A stretch of DNA of 64,000 nt, taken from the NCBI RefSeq assembly GCF_907165205.1, contig NC_058189.1, positions 20,272,001-20,336,000 on the forward strand. The letters are read 5' to 3'. The notes below the pieces were generated by a model. It was not told where the DNA came from. It did no database searches and saw only the letters and a program-made list of their open reading frames with translations. Source of the DNA: Coccinella septempunctata. Lineage: Eukaryota > Arthropoda > Insecta > Coleoptera > Coccinellidae. This document shows positions 1 to 11,923 of this stretch, one piece after another (positions within the stretch are counted from its first letter, which is position 1; each line of letters begins with the position of its first letter). The translations under genes and the position numbers were made by a program.

Positions 1-290
1 CAATTTCACTTCGAAGTTGCCATATAGAAATCACTTAAATAAGAATAAATTCACATATAGCCTGCCTTATATTAGCCGATGCAAACAGGAAATAAACGTC
101 AGATAGGGCATCGCATCGGGGTAAATTACCCTGAATGATATAATTAATGTCATTTTTATGTAAACTGAGTATCTAGTGAGAAAATGCTGATTGAATCCGC
201 ATGATATTTATGATTTTTAGAGGAACTAAAATATTGTGAAGAATTCATCGATTAGTATATAGAAAAAATGCATTTCGTCAACTGAAACAA

Positions 291-3200
291 TCATATCAGA
301 CCTTCAACCTCGTTCTCCTCAACTAGTTCTGCATCAACATTCAAGTTTATTTCAGACAGGGACTTTCCTTTATACTCTGCTGGAAGAGTACCCTTATCCA
401 TCATTAACAGTATTTTAGATACTTTTGCTGTTTGATATATATCCACAGGTAGTCTGGAAAAATTTTGTTTATAGGTTTGGCCTTCAATTAAGCGAATATA
501 CTCACTCGTAAAATTCTTCGTGGGTTTTCTCGGTGTGTCCCATGAAATTTGAAAATTGTTTTTTCTCGTGTTTGGATAGGTTGAGGATCTGCATCACAGT
601 AGCAATATGTTTTCTCAATCGGTTGCTACCAATAGCCTCTGGATGCTTCAAATTCATTTTTTTGGTCAAAGTCCTAAAAGCGACATCTCCTTTGCCCCAT
701 TTCACTGTACTGCCAGGTAAAGCAAACACATAATCATTATCAGGAGAAATGTATTTGACCCGACGTTCGAGTAGGAGGTTGATGAATGTTTGAATAATTT
801 GAGGTACTAGTATCACAACTGCTCTTGAACCTTTTCCGCAATTCACTACCCTTTTATATTCTTTGGTCAAGAGTTTTTCTGATTCTGTTAAGAGATTCTT
901 AAAATCAATTGATTCAGTTTTTCGATCGATCCTGTAATCATTTATCTTTAGAAATTGAACATCGCCTATTCTTCTCCTGTTGAATAAAATGAGCAGAGCC
1001 AAAGTACAGTGTACTAACGTCTTATAGGTTTGTGCATTATCAGTGTTTTGGTTGAAAGTTAACACACATTCCTCGGCAAGTTTTAAAGTCTCATCCTTGA
1101 ATATCATAATATCGTCTACCAAGGGGATTAACAATGGCTTATTCCATTTTTTTTCCTGCAAGTCCTTGTTGGCTAACGAGGCTAATTCGATAGTCCAACG
1201 AGTCTCAATCAATTTGGTGAAATTCCTTATATCTTCTATCCACTCTTTAGTGGAAATACCCGATGGACATCTGAAACCCTCAGACTCTTGCAGTACTAAT
1301 TGCCGTAATTCATTGCACACGTGTTTTAAAGATGTCCCCAAGTGCATGGCAAGGCTAGGAGTTTTAAATGTTTTTTTAACGGGATCGTATCCTGCGATCT
1401 CTCGAACAACACTGAGAGCTGTACCGAATTTCCTCGGCGTCAGTATTTCTTTCAGTGATACATCTTTGTCCCCGGAAATTCTTCGGAAAACGATGAGAAA
1501 ACGTGATAGTTCTCTCATTCGGCTGCTGCATGCGTATACCATTCGTTCTCTTCTATGTTTTTTCAGATATGATTCCCCAAAATGCACTATAAGGAGGTCC
1601 TTCTTTGCGACGAGAGAAATATTATCAGCCCTCATGAGATCGAATACCTGAAAATATGGTAGGAATAAGCTTTGATTTTCACGAATATGTTAATCATAAT
1701 GATCTCCGTTTACCTGATGTTTAACATTCAATTTTGAAATGACATTAGTTACATCGACAGCACAAGCAGTTAGTGTTTGGGATGCAGAAGCGTGATGAAC
1801 TTTTTTGTTCCCTCTTTCAACCATGCAAACCTTCGCGTGTCGTCTCAAATATTGTTTAACGAATAAGCCTTTACAATAAGCACAAGGGTAATATGTTTCA
1901 CTCAAAGCCGGTAGGTTACCTCTCTGCCGCTTCGGTCTTGTAGTACCACTTATATAAAGATTGAAGTTGGTTTCATTTCTGAGTAGCATAAAAGCTTGTC
2001 TCCTTTTCTTACTACCTTTCGGGAGGGTCAATATTTTGACTACCTCGGATTCAGAATTATGTTTTCTTACAACATGCCGGGAAAAATTTTTTGTTTGCAT
2101 ATCCTCTTCACAAAACTTGCACCGTATATATTTTGTTGTTCTAGTTTTTTTATCCTGAAATGACAAATTGGTAATGCAAATGTAGCAAATAATATTTAAT
2201 GAATTACGATGTTCTAATTAATTTATTGATAAACTCCATATTTCTGAAACTTTTGGAAAAAATTCGTGGAAAGTAATCGATTAATTCATTTCAGCAAATT
2301 ATCCTGATGTTTCTATCAAACATACGAACTTGTTTCCATGAAGATAAAGAAGAAATAATTTATTCAATATAGCAACATCATTTTGGTTCAGGATTAACTC
2401 AGTCACATAAAACCTGTGAATGTTAATCTTGACCAATTGCTATCTGTTTCGAACTAACCACCCATCATCATTAGGGTACCAATAGAAAAACCGTTCCAAC
2501 GAAAGTAGAGTAGATGCTATAACCATAGTTCTTATTTGACCTCATCATAGCAATATAACTCTCACTTCCTTGAAAAAGTCATAAAACTAATGAAACATAT
2601 GACTGCTAGCACGCGATAGTTAGATTCAATAATCCTTCCAGCGCCTAGGCAAGCAACGAGCTATCTAATTTCCCCTACCAAAATCCCTAGAACAAACATT
2701 TGGCCAAAGATTATAGAGTTTAGGTTAGGTCTATGATCTCTGCATGTAGCTGTATCCAAGCATTCAATAATAGAGTCCTTCAGTTATTTTATTGGGATGA
2801 AAGTTGTATTGTTGTGCTGAGGTCTAATAAGGCGGAAATCATGGGCAGTACCTACTGTTTTACGATGGAATTGCCTTTCCGTAGTTACTTTTCACGCGAT
2901 AGTTTTTGGTGAGTTTGATCCTCATATTTGTGTACATATAGTTATATCGAGAGGTCACTAAATTCATTCATTTTTAAATTATTTATTGCTAACCTGAGAT
3001 GTTATTTCATGTATTATTATCGCTTATTTACTGATACGGCTAAAACTTACTTTCAACTTTGCAGCTAATGAAGGGAGAATTTCATCATCGTCAATGTCGG
3101 ATTGAACGGAATCGTTTAATTCACTCGAAGAATTAATAACAAAATCTGGATCCTGAACATTTTCTTCATCGAGGTTGTCGTGAAATGATGGAACTTCTTG

Positions 3201-6200
3201 AAATAATTTTTTTCGGACGGTTATGATTTCAGGTGCAATTGTTGGTTTCTGAAATATGGATGTATTTTTTTTTATTTGTTGTGGATCTCTCTGAAATCTC
3301 AGAATTTTCGATAATTTGACTAAGTCCAAACATGGAAAACGAAAAAGTTGAAAAATAGAGTTGGGAACTATCGATCAAAGTGCCAATGAAATTGATGAAA
3401 CAACTCACTCGATTTTCTCTCGGTGAAGTTTTGCTGATATCATGAACAATAGGGAATTCTTCATCTGTTATTTCATCTTGTGTTATTTCCATATCTACTT
3501 CATTATATGAGCAATAGGAATCTGGTTCAGATATCACTGGGGACACTTCGGTATAATTTTTTTTTTCTTCCGAATTCAGGAACTGCTTGTCATTTTCGTC
3601 TAAGATATAATGAGGTTCAACACATTTAATTTTATTGAAATTGTTCAGAGGCACTTCACTTCCAGTGTCAGTTTTTGAGTAGAAGACGTTAGCCGGAGAA
3701 ATGTCTTTCGACCTACTATTGAAATACTCATTATCATCGACCCAATCCTGAAACAAATTCTCCTTCTTCAAAAATTCAAACACATACCTATATCCTAAAT
3801 CCTTTACATATATAGCCAGTCGGTGGTCATCAATTTTTCTTTTACGGTTTTCCGTAACTTCATCATTTTCAGTTCGCTCCTCAGCTGCAAAAAATAAAAT
3901 ATTCCCAATAACTCTGATATCTTACACCTTCTAATAATTCATCTTTTACATTATTATTGCAATTTATTTTAGGGAGTTTCTATACTCCCGGAAATTTTCA
4001 GTTAAAAAAAATTTTGATCCATGTCATGTAACTATCGCTTCTGGAAATTTGGAGGACTTTTACTGAACTACTGTTTCCTCACCTTCTTGCAGTTTTCTTT
4101 GAATTAGGACTTTACCGTTAAAAAAATGTTTCTAATATTTTACGCCATGATAGAAGTGCTGAAGGACTTTGAAAATTTGTAGAAATATAAGGGGTTATCC
4201 ATTTGCAATATCAGCTATTTCTTGAATAATACTTATTCAGAAAATAATTTCCTGGGGAATGATAGTACAAGGGCCTGATATCTCATGAAATTTATAAAAT
4301 ATTTGGTTCGGCAGAACTAATTTTTCAACGATTTTGAATTATTTCTACGCCAAATTGTAGATAAATTTTTTGGTATTGAAACAAACTCCAGAAAAGTTTT
4401 TCAAAAATGTTGATAGGTTAATTATATAGGGGGAAAAAATTTCGGGGGATTTGTAGAGTTTAAGCTGTGTTAATTACAAAAAACATCCTTTTTGCCATCT
4501 TTCAGTTTTTATTTCACCTTGATATCTTGATTTGCTTTGATGATACACGTATTTCATAAAAGCCTGGAATTTTTCCAAGGAAAGAATTTAATTTGCAGTA
4601 TTATAATATTGAACAGGATTTTAAAATAAAAAAAAACCTAATTGGCATTGTTCAATATTTCGTATGCCCACCTCTAGCGGAAATAACGGCGCGGAATCGC
4701 AGAGCCATCGAGTTGATATCGAGCTGCGTTTTGCATTCAAGTGTTTCGGGTAGTATAGGACGAAATCGAATGTTTTTTTTCTATCATCCCAGTGATGTTC
4801 AATCGGATTCAGATCCGGACTATATGCATACCATTCTAACCGTTAGATATCAACCTCATCCAAATATTGGTTAACAATATTTTTCACATGCGCACATAGC
4901 TTCTCTTGCAGCACAGAGTACACCGTGGTCAACGGTTGCGTTTTAAGGGTAACACCGGGTTCACTTTAGCTGTATTCGGGTTCGAATTTCGGCAGTCCGA
5001 GAATTGTTCTAGAACTGCGCAGAACTGTTGCGCCCTAGTATCGAATCCTCTGCGCAGTTCTAGAACCATTCTCGTACTGTCCGAAATTCGAACCCGAATA
5101 CAGCCTTTGTTTCGTTATTTTTGACATCGAGCTTCAAATCAATGAACTACACTACATGCCGTCCTGACACACGAGCGATGTATAGGTCTTGCATTGAGAT
5201 GAAATCATCTCCAATAAATAGGGAATAAAAGCTTCCTGAAAACTACCTCTTGATATAGGTACAGGCCCATACCGTAACAGAACCCCCTTGATATTGTTGT
5301 TCCTTGAGCTTGACGTGTATACAGGGTGGCCATTTGAAAACGAAACAGACGAGATTACAGACGAAATAAAATTTTTCGATAGAAATGCTCGGACAGGTCG
5401 ATTTCTGTTTCGAGGGGGACAACTTAAGATGTAGGTTACGGACGCATAGCGCTTCAATCCTTGCTACTACAACCCTCACCCCCAATTTTTGAATAGGGAA
5501 GATGGGGTGAGTGGTACCTCATTTGAAAGGTATTTTTATACTGATTTCAGCATAGTAATTGTTTTTCATTTTATGCATTAGTTCTCGAAATATTCTTAAC
5601 TAAGTATTTGAAAATGAAGTGGTGTTTTCATGGCACTTGTAGTGTTTTTTTGTGGAAAATCGACATTTTGAGCTTCAAAACAACCCTGACTGTGGCTTCC
5701 TTCCTCCAATCCACTGACATAGAAATCTTTAATCAAGATGTCGAACAAACAAAGCGTATTACGAAGGAGCTGAATCTTGCTGAAACTCAATCTAAATTAT
5801 TTTCGATATAATTTGCAGTATTTCCAATAACATGCGGTAACACTTGATCGATAGAAATCTCCAAAAAGTCCAAATACGTACATATCTCTAATCAGATCAC
5901 CAGGTAAGAAAATCAAATCATTAATGATGCCACAGAAATATTCCAGTCCCAATTCGTGAAACGATTTCCGACTTAATCAACAAAATGAAAACATTATTGA
6001 AGCCAACTGAGAAAACACTTCATAATTAAGTCGGAAATCGTTTCACGAATTGGGACTGGAATATTTCTGGGGCATCATTAATAATTTGATTTTCTTACCT
6101 GGTAATCTGATTAGAGATATATACGTATTTGGACTTTTGGAGATTTTTATCGATCAAGTGTTACCGCATGTTATTGGAAATACTGCAAATTATATCGAAG

Positions 6201-9200
6201 ATAATTTAGATTGAGTTTCAGCAAGATTGAGCTCCTTCGCAATACGCTTTATTTGTTCGACATCTTGATTAAAGATTTCTATGTCAGTGGATTGGAGGAA
6301 GGAAGCCACAGTCATGGTTCTTTTGAAGCTCAAAATGTCGATTTTTCACAAAAAAACACTACAAGTGCCATGAAAACGCCACTTCATTTTCAAATACTTA
6401 GTTGGGAATATTTCGAGAACTAATGCATAAAATGAAAAAAACAATTACTGTGCTGAAATCAGTATAAAAATACCTTTCAAATGAGGTATCACTCACCCCA
6501 TCTTCCCTATTCAAAAATTGGGGGTGAGGGTTGTAGTAGCGAGGGTTGAAGCGCTATGCGTCCGTAACCTACATCTTAAGGTGTCCCCCTCGAAACAGAA
6601 ATCGACCTGTCCGAGCATTTCTATCGAAAAAATTTATTTCGTCTGTAATCTCGTCTGTTTCGTTTTCAAATGACCACCCTGTATAAAATCCAAGGCTTTT
6701 ATTTGAATACATGTATCTACAAAAGAAATCAAGATATCAAGGTACAATTAAAACTTAAACATGATGAAAACGATGGTGTTTATGAGAAACTGAGCGTAAA
6801 GTCTACAAATTTTCCGCACTCTTTCACAGGGTGTTAAGAAATTGGACTACAGATAATTTTTTTTCCCCTATATCAATAAGCTATCAACATTCTTAGAGAA
6901 ATTTTCTGGAATTTATCTACAATTTGGCGTGGAAACAAGTGAAACCGATGGAAAATTAAGAAAGTTCTTGGAAAGCTAACTTCAACAAAATTTTTGTGGC
7001 CCAGTTTTTAGCCGGTGAGTGGTGGGCAAAATTCGTTGTCTACTGAAGGGATCTCGAGAACTATAGCAGCTAGAAGAAAACGGACGATATATTTTCGGGA
7101 TTTTTTTTCTTGACTAATCCAAAACTGAAAACAGATCCAGCCTAACGTTCATAGATTTTAAGTTATGAACGAAAATTGAGAAATTTTCATTTTCAATGAA
7201 CCTGAATAGCTCGCTTGATTGAACTCTTATACGAAATCTGTTGTCACATTCTACAGGACCTTTTTTATGAAGAATTCGAATATGATATTTTTGAATTTTT
7301 GGATCTACACATTTTCGAGATACGACAGGGATTTCTGATTCTTCAACTGTAAACTACAGTTCAAAGTTCTTACATCTTTCTGAATTTTTTTTTGCTGATC
7401 TAAAAAATGTATCATATGTCACTATTCACATGAATATAAGATAAGGAAAAAAAATTAATACTTTTTCCTGCTTTTCGATTCAGTGTTGAATTTTCGGTAG
7501 GCTGGCGTAACCATACCGACCGTTGAAAATGCATTATAGTTCGTGAACTCCACATAATCCTATGTGAACTCAACTTTCTGTGATAGGATTCACCGACTGT
7601 CGAATAATTATTTCTTTTATATATCGATATTGAGATCGATATACTTTAAGAGGGTAAAAGACTTTCGTCTGATTATTAAGGAAAAAAATTAATTCAATTA
7701 TCGTTTTTCTATTCACGAAAGAAACTTAAAGAGTCATGAAATACCATAGACACCTATGATTATAATCTTTACAAAAGTAAGATGAACTAAGGTGATGAAA
7801 AATAGGTTCTTCTGTCAATGGTAGTGTTCGAATTGTAAACCATCGTTAGATAAGCATGCCAAACATCGCGAGAACAAACGATGACAAAAAAATCATCGAA
7901 ATATTTATTTAGCAATCCGTGATTCCAATCATAGAGGCTCATGTTCACAAAAGATAATGCATATTCAACGGTCGCTATGGTAAGCCAGCCTACTTATAAT
8001 TCAACAGAGAATCGAAAAGCAGGAAAAATTATTAAATTTTCTTCTCGTGTAACATATGATAAATTTTTTAAATCAGCAAAAAAAATGCAGCAAGATGAAA
8101 GAACTTTCAACTATAGTTTACATTTGAAAAATGAGAAATCCTTTTCGTATCTCGAAAATGACTGGATCGAGAAACTTTTTAATATCATATTCGAATTCCT
8201 CCTAAGAAAGTGCCTGTAGAATGTAACAACGGATTTCGAATACGAGTTGAAACAAGCGAGTAATTCAGCTTCATTAAAAATGGAAATTTCTCAATTTTCG
8301 TTCATAACTCAAAATCTACGAACGTTATGCTGGATCTGTTTCCAGATTTGGAATAGTCAGGAAAAAAGAACACGAGAATGTGTCGTCCGTTTTTTTCTAG
8401 CTGCTATAGTTCTCGAGATTCTTTCAGTAGGCAACGAATTTTGCCCACCCTATACATTCCCTTCTGAAACATTTTGGATCTTTCACTTCCAGTCTCTGGA
8501 ACAAAAAACCCTAAAAACTTCCAGAAGATGCAGAATCCCCCCAGATTAAATTTCAATGGATATCTGTACAGGGTGGGCAAAATTGGTGATACCTGAATTA
8601 CAACTTTTTCAACCTAACGAGATAGAGGAAAATGCATGGCACATTACGGTCGTCTTTTTTCGAGAAACTTATAATGCCATCAACTGCATTACACTATCTT
8701 CTTTTGTTTTCGAGTTATAGGACAAAATCAAAATTTCAACTTTGGTCATTATCTCCGTTTCTGTTTAAGCTAGGATGTTGAAATGAAATCATTATACAGA
8801 CACTTTTTTGATAGCAATCGAGTGGCGCACTATGATTTTTTCCAACAGGTATATTTGCTGAGCTATAACATAAAGATGTATTTTTTCTTATGAAAACAGT
8901 AGTTTAAAATGACTTCAGAAGACTGAGGGTGATGTATAATATATTTCTGAAACGGTAAAAAAAATGACGATTCTTTCTAAGTCATTTTAAACTACTTTTT
9001 CCATAAAAAAAAACACAACTTTATGTTATAGCTCAGCAAATAAACCTGTAGGAAAAAATCATAATACGCCACTGGATTGCTATCAAAAAAGTGTCTGTAT
9101 TGTGTCTTCATTTCAACATCCTAGCACAAACAGAAACGGAGATAACGACCAAAGTTGAAATCGCCCAATTTTAAATTTTGGCCTATAAAGCCCGTTTGCA

Positions 9201-10074
9201 ACAGCCGAGAATTCTCTAGAAAACTTACTCGAGATTTCATGCGCCGTGAATTATTTAGGTACTGTTACATACGCACTTTCGGTAGAATTCTCTGTTCACT
9301 CGCATACAAAATAATCTCTGCCGTTTTCTTGCGAGAATTCTCGGCTGTTGCAAACGGGCTTAAATCGAAAACAAAAGAAGATAGAAGAATGTAGTTGATG
9401 GCATTATTACTTTCTCGAAAAAAGACGACATGAATGGTACATTCATTTTTCTCTATCTCGTTGGGTTAAAAAGTTGTAGTTCAGGTATCGCCAATTTTGC
9501 CCACCCTGTACAGGCTGTCCGAATTAAAGAGTCGCTATACCTTATTGTGGAAACTAACATCTTTTGCTCATTTTAACCTGCTCCACATGATCAACAAGAA
9601 AAAAATATAGGTTGCCATTTGAAAGAATTAAGTTTTGATTGCACTTCTATTTAAATTTTTAACTTAAAGTTTTGAAGATCACGTTGCTAAAAATAGAGAC
9701 GTAGCGTATGATCCAATATGTTGATAATAGCTGGGCAAAATTTGGTTTTGATACATTCATTAGAAAACTTGTATCAGCTATTTTAGTGAGCACCAGGATA
9801 TTCCATTTAAAATGAGAAAGTTGATACGAACAGGGAAAAAACAGAGCACTCTGTATTAATGTGGGTTATGAAAAATAAAAGTTCAATCGATTTCAGACAA
9901 GTTTTGTATTCAACTTTTCCTTCTAGCTCTTTCAGTTACCACAATAAGGTATAGGGACATTTTAACTCTGACACCCTGTACATTCCCGTACCATAGGGAT
10001 AAAGTTTGATTTTATATATTCTACTTACCTATGCTTTTGGCCATTTCTACCATTCTGCGACTCCTAGAAGCCAT
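291..10074 (-). CDS. Zinc-finger protein with C-terminal tyrosine-recombinase-like domain, six exons
   Basis: Six exons on the minus strand (10074-10029, 3884-3409, 3248-3051, 2154-1714, 1647-506, 453-291) join in frame with GT/AG borders and give about 821 residues with no stop. Exon 1 begins MASRSRRMVEMAKSI and ends one base into a codon that exon 2 completes. Residues about 190-240 are acidic. Two zinc fingers lie at about 252-272 (C-x2-C-x11-H-x4-H) and 331-350 (C-x2-C-x11-H-x3-C). The C-terminal half resembles a crypton/phage-type tyrosine recombinase: an Arg in NRRRIGDV (about 613), a Lys in NCGKGSR (about 659), an Arg in RLRKHIAT (about 732), a His in MGHTEKTH (about 758) and the candidate nucleophile Tyr in EEFY (about 767). 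The box-II His appears to be Asn. A 52-bp intron interrupts the codon after that Tyr. Intron phases agree at every junction, so this is probably a domesticated or crypton-derived gene. DNA cleavage activity is inferred only. Confidence 0.82.
4654..5318 (-). pseudogene. Tc1-like transposase, C-terminal fragment
   Basis: Minus-strand translation shows Tc1 landmarks in order across several frames: GGSVTVWACTYI at about 5270, NIVNQYLDEVDI followed by a stop at about 4850, YSPDLNPIEHHWDD at about 4800, and the C-terminus ARGGHTKY with its own stop at 4654. In-frame stops, frame changes and a MITE at 4969-5104 break it. The aspartate region before VKNIVNQY is degraded, so no catalytic triad remains. 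The family assignment is firm; there is no function left. Confidence 0.8.
4969..5104. mobile_element. Foldback MITE, family N, copy 1
   Basis: The ends GCTGTATTCGGGTTCG and CGAACCCGAATACAGC are inverted repeats that continue for over 50 bp around a short GC-rich centre. A second copy lies at 31046-31182. This copy interrupts the Tc1-like transposase relic. Confidence 0.8.
5320..6683. mobile_element. Foldback element, family O, 1.36 kb
   Basis: Two arms of about 650 bp are near-perfect inverted repeats around a loop of about 30-60 bp near 5980-6020. The ends read TACAGGGTGG and CCACCCTGTA and are flanked by TA, as expected for Tc1/mariner-type non-autonomous elements. The open frames inside it are mirror images of each other and do not look like genes. 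Confidence 0.8.
7021..8454. mobile_element. Foldback element, family A, copy 1
   Basis: The left arm begins GGTGGGCAAAATTCGTTGTC and the right arm ends with its inverse next to CACCCTATA. Each arm is roughly 500 bp, with a central region of about 400 bp. Copies 2 (11028-14176, inverted) and 3 (30787-32147) share both arms and the centre. No protein of its own is visible. Confidence 0.82.
8569..9508. mobile_element. Foldback element, family H, copy 1 (carries MITE R1)
   Basis: The ends CAGGGTGGGCAAAATTGG and its inverse are flanked by TA. Other copies are at 36490-37247 and 50237-50875. This one is longer because MITE R1 (9189-9360) sits in its right arm. The two other copies show the empty site. 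Confidence 0.82.
9189..9360. mobile_element. MITE, family R, copy 1
   Basis: The terminal inverted repeats AGCCCGTTTGCAACAGCCG and CGGCTGTTGCAAACGGGCT flank about 130 bp. A three-base TAA-like duplication and the match to empty sites in other family H copies mark the insertion. A three-base TWA target would suit a PIF/Harbinger-type MITE. Copy 2 at 39192-39392 is in the opposite orientation. Confidence 0.8.
9511..9978. mobile_element. MITE, family I
   Basis: The ends CAGGCTGTCCGAATTAAAG and its imperfect inverse ending CACCCTG bracket 468 bp. Both ends also share the motif around CTATACCTTATTGTGG. It abuts family H copy 1, sharing one TA dinucleotide at 9509-9510. Confidence 0.7.
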
Positions 10075-10105
10075 TTTCCACACTTTTTATCACTAAGTTA
10101 ACACA

Positions 10106-10235
10106 ATGTTCAGTGCGCATACTCCGCTTCACGTACGAACTGTATCTGAAGAATTCAGGACGAAATATGATGTCGAGGAATATAATGGACGATGTGCCGT
10201 CGTAAAGAGGAAGACACAACGACTAAACGTATCAG
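10106..10235 (+). CDS. Possible first coding exon of an unknown plus-strand gene
   Basis: An ATG at 10106 opens a 43-codon frame beginning MFSAHTPLHVRTVSEEF that reaches a CAG|GTAATG donor-like site at 10235/10236. It is divergent from the recombinase-like gene, whose start codon is only 31 bp away. I do not recognise the peptide and found no matching downstream exon, so this could be chance. Confidence 0.22.
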
Positions 10236-11027
10236 GTAATGTATATAAATATAATATATGGATATTTGTTCGATTACGAATATTTGGACTCTATGTACTC
10301 AGCAGAAATTTGAGAAAAAAAAACAATCAGAAATATTTTTTGGACAATGTTGCTTAACAAATAATATTGAAACAACGGTAATCAACAAACTTTACGTTTT
10401 AGAGTCTAATCGGACTCCTTACAAGAATTTAGAATTGAGAATTTTTGTCTGTTTTCCATGATATTTTTTATTCGGAAGTTTTGTTGTCATAATAATAATA
10501 ATAATGATTCCATTTAATCCTTCTAGACTACTTGTTGTATGGGACAAGTTAGTCTGAAAACTAAGTAACTGAGCCACTAAGGAGTCAGCCAAATATTCTT
10601 GAACAGAGTAAAAACCTTTATTTAAAAGAAGGCTTCTGATTTTTTTTGAACATTTTAGAATTCTAGTTCAATACAGAAAATGATTTTCTGATTGGATAAT
10701 TCTATATATACAAAGGATGCCATTCGAATGTGTAGGTTCTAAGCTTTGGAAGGAAAACGTCTGAGCTCCTTATGTCGTGATCATGATGATCAGATAGCTT
10801 CTTCCACTTACACTCATTTCTCTTAGCATATAGCAAACATTTGAAAATGTATATAGGTATACATGGTGAAGTTAAAATTTCTCTTTCAATGAATACAGGC
10901 TCACAAGAATCCAGTGGATGGAGGTTGAATATTGCACGTATGACTCGCTTTTATGCTACGAATAACCTTAAGAAATCAGATTAACATCCCCAGAGCAAGA
11001 TGTTATAAGATAGTTGGCTATAATATA
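10236..11027. other. Non-coding stretch with a LINE-tail-like trinucleotide repeat
   Basis: A short (ATA)n tract at about 10489-10505 resembles the tails of LINEs elsewhere in this window, in minus orientation. Nothing else is recognisable. Confidence 0.4.
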
Positions 11028-11402
11028 CAGAATGTGCAAAATTCGTTGTCTACTGAAGGGATCTCGAGAATTATAGCAACTAGAAGAAAACGGCCGAACG
11101 GTCATAGATTTTGAATTATGAACGAAAATTGAGAAATTTCAATGAAGGGACGTTTTTATCAGGAATTCGAATATGATATAAAGAAATTTTCCGATCCAGT
11201 CATTTTCGAGATACGAACGGGATTTCTGATTTTTCAAATGTAAACTATAGGTGAAAGTTCTTTCATCTTGCTGCAATGTTTTCGCTGATTTAAAAAATGT
11301 ATCATATGTAGCAACATATGATACATTTTTTCACTTGAATGTTACACGAAAAAAAAATTCAATACTTTTTCATGCTTTTCGATTCTCTGTTGATTATAAG
11401 TA

Positions 11403-11568
11403 ATAATCTCGGTAATAATAATAATATTTATTTATTAGTGTAACTACACTAAAAGCGTACACTACAAATATTTTCCGTCAAAATGATTGCAAGGTTTGTC
11501 AAAAGAAATAAAAGCCAATAATACAATCACGATCACAATATCACGACAAAACAGAGACATAGTACAGT
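11403..11568 (-). mobile_element. Short retrotransposon-like insertion
   Basis: TAAGTA occurs at 11397-11402 and again at 11569-11574, and the related family A copies lack the 166 bp between. The (AATAAT)n and TTTATTTATTAG end looks like the 3' tail of a 5'-truncated non-LTR element in minus orientation. Confidence 0.6.
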
Positions 11569-11923
11569 TAAGTAGGCTGGGTTACCATAGCAACCGTTGA
11601 ATATGCATTATATTTTGTGAACCTGAGCCTCTATGATTGAAATCACGAATTTCTGAATAAATATTTCGATGATTACTCTGCCATCGTTTGCTCTCGTGAT
11701 GTTTGGCATGCTTATCTTACGATGGTTCACAATTCGACAGAAGTACCTATTTTTCATTATAATTATAATTATAGGTAGCTATCGTAATTTATTTATAACA
11801 TTACTGACTCTTAAAGTTCCTTTCATAAATAGAAAAACGATTATTGAATAAATTTTCTTCTTTAATAATCAGACGAAAGTCTTTTACTTCCTTTAAAAGG
11901 ATATCGATCTCGATATCGATATA

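Larger units (their letters stand above)
4305..6990 (-). mobile_element. Tc1/mariner-like relic with long inverted repeats and nested insertions
   Basis: Sequence at about 4305-4590 is the inverted counterpart of about 6690-6990; both contain CTTGATATCTTGATTT and CGCCAAATTGTAGATAAATT. Between them lies the C-terminal half of a Tc1-type transposase on the minus strand, interrupted by a 136-bp MITE and cut off by a 1.36-kb foldback. The N-terminal half of the transposase is missing. The outer ends are eroded, so the borders are approximate. Confidence 0.6.
3885..10028 (-). other. Intron 1 of the recombinase-like gene, filled with transposons
   Basis: The intron is bounded by a GTAAGT donor at 10028 and a TTTTTTGCAG acceptor at 3885. 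Nearly all of its 6.1 kb is a Tc1-like relic (about 4305-6990) and four foldback or MITE units (5320-6683, 7021-8454, 8569-9508, 9511-9978). About 3885-4300 shows no recognisable element. The other introns are 160, 896, 66 and 52 bp. Confidence 0.7.

Noticed and set aside
1043..1651. Long plus-strand open frame of about 200 codons
   Set aside because: It is antisense to the recombinase-domain exon and has no protein-like motifs.
5596..6423. Paired frames starting MSFSKIQLL/MSFSKIELL on opposite strands
   Set aside because: They are the two arms of foldback O read in the same direction of the palindrome. There are no domain motifs.
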